64,000 nucleotides of DNA from Pseudomonas beijingensis (GCF_030687295.1 NZ_CP117425.1:4344001-4408000); one strand, 5' to 3'. Positions 28,308 through 36,623 are shown, numbered from the stretch's first letter. The notes: generated by a model not told the origin, from the sequence alone. Numbers and translations are program-made.

Positions 28308-29194
28308 TTCGTGTCTCCTTGATTATTGTTGTCCGCTGGGTTCAGGTTCCGTCGCTCGGGAATCGTCGTGATTTCCGCGCCCGTCACAGGATCGATCGAC
28401 TCGTTATTGCTGTCCTCGCAGACGAACTCCATGAATTCGACCCCCTTGGGCGCACGGCGGAACGTCAGCGGCGCCCACTGCCATGGCTTGACCAGCGCAT
28501 CCGGGTCTTCGACCCTGCCGTCCACCTGCAGCAGGCCTTCGTCATTGATGAAGATCCTCTCTTTGATGATCATGCGGGGGCCGTGGCCCAGCGCGTCGTC
28601 GGCATGCCCATACTCGCTCAACGTGGTTTCCTGGCGGATGTTGGTCGTCTCGACGACCAACACATTTCCCTCCCAGCGTGCGACTGAATGGCCCTCGAAC
28701 GTCGGGGGAGCTTCCTCCGGATTGGGGTGGGCGCGCCCATCGAGGTAAATGCGACGAGTCTCGCGCAGGAACTCTTGCGCCCAGTTGATTTGCGTCGGCG
28801 TCTGCATGATCTCTACCGCGTAGGGCCCGACCATGTTCGTTGGCATGCCCAGCACCTTGCACGAGGTCTTGAACTCGCTGCCCACTTTGGTGAGGGCTTC
28901 AGCGCGTTTCCTGGCGCTCTCGAGGTAGACCCCCTTGAGTTCCGGCGTGGTGCCGAATGGAGGGCCAATATTGGTGTCGGGGTTATCGGCACCCGTGCTG
29001 TTGACGAGGGGGTCTACGGAACTCCCCACCGGCATCCAGAGCCCGCTGATGTCGGGCGGTGCGGCTTTCGGCTGGGCCGCGCTGGCGGTTGCATTGGGCG
29101 TTGCGGCGATGGCGAACGAAGGATTCGCCGAGGCGGCCAGGATGGCCAGCAGCGCGATGACTGCATGAGCAAGAGGGAGCATTTTCATAGGCAT
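28304..29194 (-). CDS. Secreted PDISG-W protein, copy 1
   Basis: A 296-residue exported protein of unknown function. A signal peptide ends near ASANPSFAIA. The mature part begins with a low-complexity Ala-rich stretch, then PDISGLWMPVGS. It shares a conserved set with the gene at 31415-32179: C..LGMP.NM, RRIYLDGRAHP, FEGHSVARWEGNVLVVETTN and IIKERI. One cysteine near TSCKVLGMP and one near VCEDSNN could form a disulfide. It is the first gene of a three-gene minus-strand operon with overlapping stops and starts. ATG codons at 29194 and 29188 are both possible. Confidence 0.75.
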   Translation of the reverse strand: MPMKMLPLAHAVIALLAILAASANPSFAIAATPNATASAAQPKAAPPDISGLWMPVGSSVDPLVNSTGADNPDTNIGPPFGTTPELKGVYLESARKRAEALTKVGSEFKTSCKVLGMPTNMVGPYAVEIMQTPTQINWAQEFLRETRRIYLDGRAHPNPEEAPPTFEGHSVARWEGNVLVVETTNIRQETTLSEYGHADDALGHGPRMIIKERIFINDEGLLQVDGRVEDPDALVKPWQWAPLTFRRAPKGVEFMEFVCEDSNNESIDPVTGAEITTIPERRNLNPADNNNQGDTK

Positions 29195-29330
29195 GACCTG
29201 CGTCTTTTTCTACACGTTGGTAGTGACTGACATCCCGGAAACCGCCACCGTTGAAGTGCGTGACGGCCGGTGCCAGGCGCGTGGGTGTGGTTTATTCCAA
29301 GGGGACGATACGCAAGCACTCCGTTGGGGA

Positions 29331-29350
29331 GATATCCCAAATCAGCATGC
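29331..29350 (-). promoter_or_regulatory. Shared motif copy E, before the minus-strand triad
   Basis: Reads GCATGCTGATTTGGGATATC in the gene direction, 136 bp before the ATG of the PDISG gene. It shares fourteen consecutive bases (CATGCTGATTTGGG) with copy D. On the other side it is part of the palindrome TTGGG-N7-CCCAA. Confidence 0.45.
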
Positions 29351-29381
29351 GCTCACGGTGTGTGGCGGCGTGGATGGCCGC

Positions 29382-30719
29382 TCAGAAACTCACCCAGGCG
29401 ATGAGCTGGAAGTAGGTGTTCGTCGATGCGCTCCCACTTTGGTTACCACCGTTGCCGAGCCACTTCTCAGGCTTGTAGAAACCGACAAGGGGTGAGAGCG
29501 TGATGTTGTCCGTCACCATCCAATCCAGAAAGAAGTCGACCTCGCGTGCGCTGAAGTCCTGCTCCCCCCGTCGGGAAAGCTGGTGGTAGTCGAAGGCCAT
29601 CGCGTTAAGCGTCAACTTGTCGGTCGGCATGACCGAGAGCAGCAAATCATTGATCTGCATGTTCGAAGTCACTGAACCTGCGTAATTCACTGCGACTTCA
29701 CCTTGGTAGCGTTTACGAAAACCGCCCTGGAACAGGAAGTCCCAGCCTTCGGAATAGCGCGTATAGCGATAGCTCACCGTCGGTTGCCATTTGACATCCG
29801 CGAAGGTGTAGCCCGCGTCGAAGAACATCGCCCGCTGCGACCCCGACCGTTTTTCCTGGCGCGCCACTTCGAATGCGAAATCGGCGTTCTCGATGCCGGC
29901 ATTGCCCTGGCCACGGATGCTGTAGATGTCCATGCCCTTGCGCTCCCCCCGATCGCCGAAGACGTATCGCTCTTCGACATCCAGGCCGCGCACGTACGTT
30001 GAACCGATCGAGCCGATGGGCGTCGTGTAGTCGACAGTGGCGGCCGCCACTTCGGTCTTGGACTGCCCGGGGTTATCCGACTTCAACCAGATCAAGCTGC
30101 CATGAAGGCCCTGCGTACCGCCCAGCTTCAGGACTGCCGTATTACCGAACGCCAAGCGCGGGCCGAGGTAAAAGGCACCGCCGCGATTGAACCGGCCATC
30201 CGCGACACCCTCGATGGGGTTGAAGGCGTTCCCGGGGGCGAACCCATCGTCGGTGATCAGAAAGCCGTCCACCGTCACGATCTGTCGGCCAAAAGAGAAA
30301 TCAACGCCGTCCGTGCCCAACGCCGGAATCAAATCAGCTGACTTCCAGCCCAGATAGGCCTCTTCCACGGCGGTTTCTCTCTCGTTTCCGGCGGTGAGCG
30401 CTCCCGCATCGCCATCGCCCCATGACCCGGTACTGATCATGCTGAACCCGCCGTAGATCGAGCCGGCGGCGATCTGATCCGTCGTGCCGCTCAAACCATA
30501 CTTGGCGAACCCTTCCTGCCACCGCATGCTGCCGGGCTCCCGTTGTGGGTCGCCGAGGTAGTTCTCGCTGCTGCCGAACCAACCAAATCCCGCCCACAGC
30601 TCGGCGTTCAGGACGGTCCCACCGTCGTTTTCGTTGTACAGCTCGTAGCCCTGTGCCTGCGGCTCGAACGCGCAGAGTGCAACCAGCGAAAGCAATGGGG
30701 CGTAATGGGGGGTGCGCAT
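29382..30719 (-). CDS. Outer-membrane beta-barrel porin
   Basis: A 445-residue barrel protein. Signal peptide MRTPHYAPLLSLVALCAF ends near PQAQG. The body alternates hydrophobic and polar residues with frequent aromatic girdles (FSFGRQIVTVDGFLITDDGF, WQPTVSYRYTRYSEGWDFLF). It ends in an aromatic-rich strand, YFQLIAWVSF, with terminal phenylalanine, the BAM recognition signal. It resembles alginate-export-like or substrate-specific porins, but the exact family is unsure. The start at 30719 has AGGAGAGACG. It lies between the two paralogous triads and is read away from the plus-strand one. Confidence 0.8.
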   Translation of the reverse strand: MRTPHYAPLLSLVALCAFEPQAQGYELYNENDGGTVLNAELWAGFGWFGSSENYLGDPQREPGSMRWQEGFAKYGLSGTTDQIAAGSIYGGFSMISTGSWGDGDAGALTAGNERETAVEEAYLGWKSADLIPALGTDGVDFSFGRQIVTVDGFLITDDGFAPGNAFNPIEGVADGRFNRGGAFYLGPRLAFGNTAVLKLGGTQGLHGSLIWLKSDNPGQSKTEVAAATVDYTTPIGSIGSTYVRGLDVEERYVFGDRGERKGMDIYSIRGQGNAGIENADFAFEVARQEKRSGSQRAMFFDAGYTFADVKWQPTVSYRYTRYSEGWDFLFQGGFRKRYQGEVAVNYAGSVTSNMQINDLLLSVMPTDKLTLNAMAFDYHQLSRRGEQDFSAREVDFFLDWMVTDNITLSPLVGFYKPEKWLGNGGNQSGSASTNTYFQLIAWVSF

Positions 30720-30781
30720 GACGTCTCTCCTGTTTTTATATTTATGAGGCGAGTCATGAGTGTTCCGATTCGGGTCGCCCC

Positions 30782-30803
30782 TGCGGTAGCCCAAATCAGC
30801 ATG
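30782..30803 (-). promoter_or_regulatory. Shared motif copy D, before the porin
   Basis: Reads CATGCTGATTTGGGCTACCG then CA in the porin direction, 62 bp before its ATG. It forms an inverted pair with copy C, which faces the other way across the same divergent promoter region. Confidence 0.45.
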
Positions 30804-30875
30804 TGGGAGGACCGGCGACCCATTTTTCTCAGCGTCCCCCTGCCCGCCGGAAAACATTTCCAGAGACTTGAACGG

Positions 30876-30895
30876 TTGCCGTTTTGGGCTACGGC
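30876..30895 (+). promoter_or_regulatory. Shared motif copy C, before the plus-strand triad
   Basis: Reads TTGCCGTTTTGGGCTACGGC, 60 bp before the ATG of the DUF6152-like gene. TATGCT, about 17 bases further on, is a possible -10 box. Confidence 0.45.
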
Positions 30896-30955
30896 ATGCC
30901 CAGGCGTCGCCCCTATGCTGGGGCCATAAGAACGCATAAGAATGAGGCACCCGTC

Positions 30956-31339
30956 ATGACCCCAATACCGCTGTTACGTCAGGGGCTTTGCCTACTGACC
31001 ATCGTCGCCTGCAGTGCCCTGCCGTCCCTGGCCACTGCCCACCATTCATTCGCACTGTTCGACCAGACCAAGACCGTCACAGTCAAGGGCGTCGTCGAGC
31101 GCTTTGCCTGGACCAATCCGCACATCACGATCTACCTCGATACCCCCGGCCCGCCGCCCCAGCGATTCAAGATCGAGACGGGCAGCGTCAACGCGTTGCA
31201 GCGTGCTGGCTGGAGCGCTGATTCGATCAAGGCCGGCGAGAGCGCCGAGGTGTCCTTCAGGCCGCTGAAAAACGGTGATCCGGGCGGCCTGCTGGTGGAG
31301 ATCAAAATCGGTGACGTCGTGCTCACGGGCGGCGGATAA
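30956..31339 (+). CDS. Small exported DUF6152-like protein, copy 2
   Basis: A 127-residue exported protein. The signal peptide ends in LATA, giving a predicted mature N-terminus HHSFALFDQTKTVTVKG. It shares with copy 1 the His-His start, the V-x-G-x-V strand, NPHITIYLD, an LQRAGW helix and the AGE-type turn before a strand. GAGG precedes the ATG at 30956; an upstream in-frame ATG at 30884 is rejected because it would destroy the signal peptide. It is the first gene of a long plus-strand run reaching 40.4 kb. Confidence 0.78.
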   Translation: MTPIPLLRQGLCLLTIVACSALPSLATAHHSFALFDQTKTVTVKGVVERFAWTNPHITIYLDTPGPPPQRFKIETGSVNALQRAGWSADSIKAGESAEVSFRPLKNGDPGGLLVEIKIGDVVLTGGG

Positions 31340-31414
31340 GAAGTTGGCTCCTTCCCAGCTTCATGGCCACCGAGCCAAACCGAACAAGCCAGCCAGCAGC
31401 GTGGAGACGTTTCA

Positions 31415-32179
31415 ATGAAACCGGTACGAACCTTGAGCGCAGCAACAATCTTCTTCGGCGTCATCCTCGCGACGGTCGTCGGGGTGTGCCACGCAGCGCC
31501 GTCCAAATCCCAGAACAACCCGCGCCCGGACATCAGCGGCACCTGGGAAAGAACCCCGGACGACTGGTTCGGTGAGAACCCGGACGATCCGGTGCACCCT
31601 GGCGGCCCTATGGACCTGAAGGAACCCTACGCTGGCGAATACGCCGCACTGAAAAAGAAACAAGCCGCCGCGAATGAAGCCGGCGCGCCATTGGCCACAA
31701 CGAGCTCCAGGTGCCTGCCCGAAGGCATGCCGACGATGATGGCGGCGCTGTTTCCGATCCAGATCATTCACGACGACAAGCAGGTGATTGTCCTCGGCGA
31801 GTACCTCCAGCAGGTGCGGCGGATTCTCCTGAACCAAGCCATGCCGCCCAAAGAGAAGCTCGACCCCAAATATCAGGGCCATTCCCGCGGCCACTGGGAA
31901 GGCGACACGCTGGTGGTGGAGACGCAACGCGTGCGAACCGACGTGACGTTCTATGACGTTCCCCACGGTGAGGCGATGAAGATCACCGAACGCATCAGGC
32001 TAAAGGGGCCAGACCACTTGCAGAACCAGGTGGTGATCGAAGACCCACAGGTGCTCAACACCCCGTATCGCTTCACGTTCGACTACAAGCGCTCCAACTA
32101 CGCCATTCAAGAATATGTCTGCGAGAACAACCAGATCGTGATCGACAGCGAGGGCAAGGCGTCCCTCAGCCGTGAGTGA
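31415..32179 (+). CDS. Secreted PDISG-W protein, copy 2
   Basis: A 254-residue exported protein of unknown function, paralogous to the gene at 28304-29194. The signal peptide ends near VCHA. Then come PDISGTWERTPDDWFGENPD, SRCLPEGMPTMMAALFPIQI, LQQVRRILLNQAMP and GHSRGHWEGDTLVVETQRV. Cysteines in SSRCLPEG and YVCENN match those of the other copy. GGAGACG precedes the ATG. The conserved blocks suggest a beta-rich lipocalin-like or binding fold rather than an enzyme, which is inference only. Confidence 0.75.
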   Translation: MKPVRTLSAATIFFGVILATVVGVCHAAPSKSQNNPRPDISGTWERTPDDWFGENPDDPVHPGGPMDLKEPYAGEYAALKKKQAAANEAGAPLATTSSRCLPEGMPTMMAALFPIQIIHDDKQVIVLGEYLQQVRRILLNQAMPPKEKLDPKYQGHSRGHWEGDTLVVETQRVRTDVTFYDVPHGEAMKITERIRLKGPDHLQNQVVIEDPQVLNTPYRFTFDYKRSNYAIQEYVCENNQIVIDSEGKASLSRE

Positions 32180-32204
32180 AGCCCCTATTGGATCAAGACA
32201 GTGT

Positions 32205-32370
32205 TGGGGCTGCTGCGCAGCCCAGCGGGAGCAAGCTCCCTCGCCACAAAAGGCGGCGTTTGCCACAGGTTGGCGGGCAACGTAATGGGATCTGATTACC
32301 CCACAGCACTGCCCAGCCAAACGCAAAACCGTGGCGAGGGAGCTTGCTCCCGCTGGGGTGCGAAGCGCCC
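32205..32370. repeat. REP-type inverted repeat inside the plus-strand operon
   Basis: Arms AGCGGGAGCAAGCTCCCTCG and CGAGGGAGCTTGCTCCCGCT face each other. They are flanked by TGCTGCGCAG at the left and a GGTGCGAAGCGCC sequence at the right, with about 80 bp between. It sits between the PDISG gene and the hydrolase-fold gene, and could reduce or stabilise the message there. Confidence 0.8.
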
Positions 32371-32408
32371 CCAAACCAGGCTGACGTTGCTCCCTTGGAG
32401 ATGACCGG

Positions 32409-33917
32409 ATGGAACGACCAATAACTATCAGCCTTCTACGGCCGATGCTGCCAGGGGTCATGCTCTCGCTGATCCTCACCTCGAACACGTTCGCCGAGGT
32501 GCCGCGCATGCCCACGGCCATCGCCATACCGCCCTCCAGCGAGCCACCGCTGTCGTCGGCGAAACGGCCGGGCACGGAGCACAGCGATCTCGCCAAGTAC
32601 GGCTACGTCGAGGAGGAGTTTTACCTGCAAGGCGTCGCCCCAGCCATTACCGCCGCCGGCAAAACCCTCTTCGAGGCGCCTTACACCACGCGCATCCTGG
32701 TGCGTAAACCAACAGACCCGGCGCGCTTCAATGGCACGGTGGTGATCGAGCCGTTCAGTTGGTTTGGCGAGCGTGGCGCAGGATGGATCCTGACCCGTGA
32801 CTACTTGCTGCGGCGCGGCTACGCGTACGTCGGCTACACGCTGAACATGAACAAGCCGGCCGTCGATCCCAAGTTCATCGCGGATACCCCGGCCGCCGAA
32901 GCGGAGCAAATTGCCCAGTACGGACGGATCGTGAACTTCGAGTTCATGCGCCGCTTCGACTACGCGCGCTATGCGCCGCTGGGCACCTACTACGATCCAC
33001 AGCGTTTCACCCGTGGTGAAGGTCCTGACCCGTTCGTGCCACAGTCACAGGGGATCGCGGCGCAGCTGGCGTTACTGCTCAAAACCAATGCAGCGCAAGG
33101 CCCTTTGGCCGGCCTGGATGTGCATCGCGTCTACGTCAACAGCTGGGCGGTGACCGCGCAAGTCTGGATGGACTACCTCGACCAGGGCCGGCACCAGCAA
33201 TGGCGCATGCCCGACGCACGACCGTTGATCGATGCCTATATGACGGGGCGCATGGCCTATGGCGAGGTGGGCGGCGACGTGATCCGGCTGCCGCGGCAGA
33301 TGCCCGACGGCGTGCCGTTCGTGACCGTCTACAGCCAGTCCGAACTGATGCACGACGTGATCGAAGGCATCGACCTGCCGCCGGACACCGACAGCCCGCA
33401 GCTTCGTTATTACGAAGTGACCGGCATGCCCCATCTGCGGCTGGCCGACCTCGGTACGGAACATACCGAACTGTTCGCGAACGACGTCGGCAAGGGCGAC
33501 GACCCACGGTGCCGGACGCTGTACGACGAGCCGGCGGAACTGGTCGTCTCGGCCCTCCTGGATGGCATGGACCACTGGGTGCGCGAGGGCAAAGCCATGC
33601 CGAAGGCCCCCCGAGTCGTACGCGAGGGCAAGGCCGCCGTGCGCGACCCCGCTACCGGCAACTTGCAAGGGGGCGTGCGCCCGCCCTGGATCCAGGTGCC
33701 CAGCGCGACCTACCTCACCGACCAGGAGACCGGCTGCGGCCTGATCTACGACACCAAGGTGCCCTACGCCAAGGACGTGCTTGGCCAGCGCTATGGCAGT
33801 TTCAGCCATTACGCACAGGCATTCGAAGACGCCAAGCGCCTCTCGATCAAGCAAGGCTATCTCCTCCCGGAGGACGCAACGGGCCTGCGTCCGATCGCGA
33901 AACCTCAAGACTTCTAA
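32409..33917 (+). CDS. Secreted alpha/beta-hydrolase-fold protein, paralog 2
   Basis: A 502-residue exported protein, closely related to the gene at 26434-27936 along its whole length. Shared blocks include EHSDLAKYGYVEEEFYLQG, RFNGTVVIEPFSW, GAGWILTRDYLLRRGYAYVG, QQWRMPDARPLIDAYMTG, RYYEVTGMPHLRLADLGT and PPWIQVPSATYLTDQETGCG. The signal peptide ends near NTFA. No G-x-S-x-G is present; the nucleophile-elbow position reads NSWAVTAQVWMDYLDQG. A substrate-binding or non-classical catalytic role is possible. GGAGATGACC precedes the ATG. Confidence 0.8.
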   Translation: MERPITISLLRPMLPGVMLSLILTSNTFAEVPRMPTAIAIPPSSEPPLSSAKRPGTEHSDLAKYGYVEEEFYLQGVAPAITAAGKTLFEAPYTTRILVRKPTDPARFNGTVVIEPFSWFGERGAGWILTRDYLLRRGYAYVGYTLNMNKPAVDPKFIADTPAAEAEQIAQYGRIVNFEFMRRFDYARYAPLGTYYDPQRFTRGEGPDPFVPQSQGIAAQLALLLKTNAAQGPLAGLDVHRVYVNSWAVTAQVWMDYLDQGRHQQWRMPDARPLIDAYMTGRMAYGEVGGDVIRLPRQMPDGVPFVTVYSQSELMHDVIEGIDLPPDTDSPQLRYYEVTGMPHLRLADLGTEHTELFANDVGKGDDPRCRTLYDEPAELVVSALLDGMDHWVREGKAMPKAPRVVREGKAAVRDPATGNLQGGVRPPWIQVPSATYLTDQETGCGLIYDTKVPYAKDVLGQRYGSFSHYAQAFEDAKRLSIKQGYLLPEDATGLRPIAKPQDF

Positions 33918-33938
33918 CTCAACGCGGAAGCAAAGCAG

Positions 33939-34421
33939 ATGTCATCAGAACTCATCATCGCCTGGATCTACGCGTCACCGTTAAGCACGGCCATCAGGGA
34001 CATGTCCTGGGTCGTGCCCACCGTCCAGAGCGTTCATATCGTCGCCATCGCAGTGATCTTCGGCGCTGCGGTCATCTCCGACCTCAGGCTCGCGGGCGTG
34101 TTCGCTACCGACGAACCCATGGGCGGCGTCGTGCGCCGTTACTTCCCATGGATGCGCGCGGCGCTCATCGTCCTGCTCCTCAGCGGATTGGTCATGGTCA
34201 TCGGCGAGCCCGATCGGGTGCTCGTCAACACAACGTTCTGGCTGAAGATGTTCCTGGTCGTCGCCGTGTTCACGCTGACCTGGTCGGTCCGGCGTCCGTT
34301 GCTGCGCGCTGTCGGCCCTGCACAAGGCGCCGACGAAAAGCCGCCCATCAAGGCCCTGGCCTGGCTGTCGATCGCCCTGTGGTGCGTCGTGATCTTCTGT
34401 GGTCGCTGGATTGCCTACTGA
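33939..34421 (+). CDS. Four-helix integral membrane protein (DUF6644-like), copy 1
   Basis: A 160-residue membrane protein with four hydrophobic segments. It shares with the next gene the first-helix pattern S-V-H-x-V/I-x-I-A-x-x-F-G-x-x-x-x-x-D-L-R-L-x-G, a central helix ending in a Gly-Leu turn, F-W-L-K-M before helix three, and the terminal GRWI. The conserved helix-one histidine could be a heme or metal ligand. GGAAGC precedes the ATG. The family name is from memory; function unknown. Confidence 0.75.
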   Translation: MSSELIIAWIYASPLSTAIRDMSWVVPTVQSVHIVAIAVIFGAAVISDLRLAGVFATDEPMGGVVRRYFPWMRAALIVLLLSGLVMVIGEPDRVLVNTTFWLKMFLVVAVFTLTWSVRRPLLRAVGPAQGADEKPPIKALAWLSIALWCVVIFCGRWIAY

Positions 34422-34457
34422 TCCCAGCGTTTTCAATGTTTTTTTCAGGTATTTGCC

Positions 34458-34946
34458 ATGGACATCCAATCGATATTGCAAGCCCTCGAGGACACCTTTG
34501 TCGCCGCCCAGATCAGAGAGTCGGGTTCCATTTTTCCAAACCTGGAGTCAGTGCACGTGATCGGCATTGCCCTCGTGTTCGGGACCATCGCCGTTGTCGA
34601 CTTGCGCCTGCTCGGCATCGCCTCCCATCGTCGCAGCGCGCTCCGGCTGATCCAGGAACTGCTGCCCTACACCTGGGTTGCCTTCGCAGCCTGCGTGATC
34701 ACCGGTCTGCTCATGTTCGTTTCCAATGCCACCACCTATGCGCAAAACAGCGTGTTCTTGTGGAAGATGGGCGTGTTAGTGCTGGCGGGCCTGAACATGG
34801 GGATCTTCCACTTGGGCGCCTATCGCCGAATCGAGGAATGGGACACGACTCTGCCGCCTCCCGGCCAGGCCCGTGTCGCTGGATTCTGCTCGTTGGCGCT
34901 GTGGGTGAGCGTGATAGGCCTTGGCCGCTGGATCGGGTTCGTCTGA
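34458..34946 (+). CDS. Four-helix integral membrane protein (DUF6644-like), copy 2
   Basis: A 162-residue membrane protein, a tandem paralog of the preceding gene. The helix-one block is LESVHVIGIALVFGTIAVVD, followed by LRLLGIAS. Later come VFLWKMGVLVLAGLNMG, IFHLGAYRRIEEWD and the end LGRWIGFV. The extra histidine in IFHLGAY is not in copy 1. The two may form a heterodimer. Its stop codon overlaps the start of the next gene (TGATG), so the genes are coupled. Confidence 0.75.
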   Translation: MDIQSILQALEDTFVAAQIRESGSIFPNLESVHVIGIALVFGTIAVVDLRLLGIASHRRSALRLIQELLPYTWVAFAACVITGLLMFVSNATTYAQNSVFLWKMGVLVLAGLNMGIFHLGAYRRIEEWDTTLPPPGQARVAGFCSLALWVSVIGLGRWIGFV

Positions 34947-35680
34947 TGGCGCGCCTGTCGCGAACCTGGCCCGGCGCTGACGCCAACGGCGCGACCAAGG
35001 TCGTGCGCCCGGCTTCCGGCCACTGGGAATCGCTGGCCCTGGTACTAGCGACCCTGGCAATCATCGCCAGCGTGACAGGCTATGTGCTGCTACGCCCACA
35101 GCACGCCGGACCGCCGACGCCCTTGAGCTGGCAGGTGCGTTCCTTCGATGGCCTGGGTGCGGTCGACCAGGCCATCCACAGCGCCCTGCTGCCTGCCGGT
35201 GAAGAAATCATCTGGAACAACAACGACACCGGCGGTTGGATCACCCTGGAGCGTGCCCAGGAAATTTTGCTGCCGCCCTTCTACCGGGACGCCTTCTGGA
35301 AGACCAACGGCGAGGTGCATTGGCAGTTGATCCTGCCTGGCGGCCACCTGCCCCATGCCGGTTCCGTCGATGAGCACGAAGACGACGCTGCTGCCCCGGC
35401 CACCAACGAAGTGTCGCAAGCCACCCAGGGCCAGGGCGCGACGGTCTACTACGGCGCCGCCGGCCGCGCGCCCGGCCAGAGCGCCTACCTGCTCGTCATT
35501 GGACACGCCCATGCCGGCGTCATGTGGGCCAACCAGGCAACGATCTGGGTCCACCCCGACCCGAATGCGCCCTACCCCGGGATCGTCAAGCCCGAATCGC
35601 TGGTCGGCAAAGGTTGGCGTCAGGTCATTCCTTACGACGGCGCCAGCGAAGTCGAACGCGTTAAAGGAAACCAGCCATGA
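34946..35680 (+). CDS. Membrane-anchored His-rich protein (DUF6162-like)
   Basis: A 244-residue protein with one N-terminal transmembrane segment (LALVLATLAIIASVTGYVLL, about residues 30-49) and a periplasmic domain. The domain holds the putative metal-binding stretch GEVHWQLILPGGHLPHAG, then VDEHEDD, and later LVIGHAHAGVMW and WVHPDPN. It directly precedes a metal-type substrate-binding protein and overlaps it by four bases, which fits an accessory metal-capture role. The family name is from memory. The start overlaps the previous stop by one base. Confidence 0.7.
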   Translation: MARLSRTWPGADANGATKVVRPASGHWESLALVLATLAIIASVTGYVLLRPQHAGPPTPLSWQVRSFDGLGAVDQAIHSALLPAGEEIIWNNNDTGGWITLERAQEILLPPFYRDAFWKTNGEVHWQLILPGGHLPHAGSVDEHEDDAAAPATNEVSQATQGQGATVYYGAAGRAPGQSAYLLVIGHAHAGVMWANQATIWVHPDPNAPYPGIVKPESLVGKGWRQVIPYDGASEVERVKGNQP

Positions 35681-36609
35681 CCGTTTCTACGAAATACCGC
35701 ACACTGTGGCGCCGTTGCCTGACACTGCTGGTGCTGATACCCGCCATCGCACTCGCCGACTCGACGCCCCCCTTGGGCAAGAAGCTCAAGATCGGCGTCA
35801 CCCTGCACCCCTATTACAGTTTCGTGGCGAATATCGTCGGTGATCGGGCCGAGGTCGTTGCGCTCATCCCGGCACAAGCGAATCCGCACAACTATCAACC
35901 GCAACCGGACGACATCACCCGCGCGATGACGCTCGATGCCCTGGTCGTCAATGGCATCGGGCACGATGAATGGGCCTTCCAGATCGTCAAGGCTGCCGGT
36001 CGTGGGGCGACGCTGCCGATCATCCAGGCCAATGCCTCAGTGGCCCTGATTCCCATCGGCGGTGACCAGGGCGGCGCCAAGGTGGTCAATCCGCACACCT
36101 TCGTATCCACCACGGCAGCGATACAGCAGGTCTTCGAGATCACTCGCCGGTTGGGGGAACTGGACCCGGACAATGCTGCGGCGTATCGACAAAACGCCCT
36201 CGCCTATGCCGCACGCATCCGAGCATTACGGGCCGGCTTCATGACCCGCTTCGCCGCCCTGGATCTGTCATCGTTCCGCTGTGCGACGACCCATGCCGGC
36301 TACGACTACATGATGCAGGAGTTCGGCCTGTTCGTGAGCGCCGTGATCGAACCTCGTCATGGCGTCGCACCCACGGCGCGCCAGTTGGCCAACACCCTCG
36401 ACGCGATCAAGAAGGCCAATGTTCGGGTGCTGTTCGCCGAAAAAAACTTCTCACTCGACCTCGCCAAGCCGATCGAAGCCGCCACCGGCGTGAAAGTCTT
36501 CGCGCTGTCGCACATCACCGGCACAGCCTACAGCGCGGAGGAATTCGAGGTGGCAATGCGCGAGAACCTCGAGACCTTGGCCGAAGCCGTTGAGTTTACG
36601 CAGCGATGA
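35677..36609 (+). CDS. Metal ABC transporter substrate-binding protein (ZnuA/TroA-like)
   Basis: A 310-residue periplasmic protein of the cluster A-I (ZnuA/PsaA/TroA) type. Signal peptide ends ALADS. Candidate metal ligands are histidines in AQANPHNYQPQPDD, VVNPHTFVST and TTHAGYDYM. There is no long His-rich loop as in classical ZnuA. The usual DPHxWLDP is changed to NPHTFVST. The ATG overlaps the upstream stop (ATGA). With the next two genes it forms a complete ABC importer, probably for Zn, Mn, Ni or Co. The metal cannot be assigned from sequence. Confidence 0.88.
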   Translation: MTVSTKYRTLWRRCLTLLVLIPAIALADSTPPLGKKLKIGVTLHPYYSFVANIVGDRAEVVALIPAQANPHNYQPQPDDITRAMTLDALVVNGIGHDEWAFQIVKAAGRGATLPIIQANASVALIPIGGDQGGAKVVNPHTFVSTTAAIQQVFEITRRLGELDPDNAAAYRQNALAYAARIRALRAGFMTRFAALDLSSFRCATTHAGYDYMMQEFGLFVSAVIEPRHGVAPTARQLANTLDAIKKANVRVLFAEKNFSLDLAKPIEAATGVKVFALSHITGTAYSAEEFEVAMRENLETLAEAVEFTQR

Positions 36610-36623
36610 AAGAGGAACAAGTC

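Noticed and set aside
33200..34945. In-frame extension upstream of the His-rich protein gene
   Set aside because: It overlaps the hydrolase-fold gene and both membrane protein genes in another frame; the true start is the ATG at 34946 that overlaps the previous stop.
30720..36623. Zur-type operator before the metal importer genes
   Set aside because: I looked for a GTTATA-type palindrome in the gaps before the triad and before the importer and saw none.
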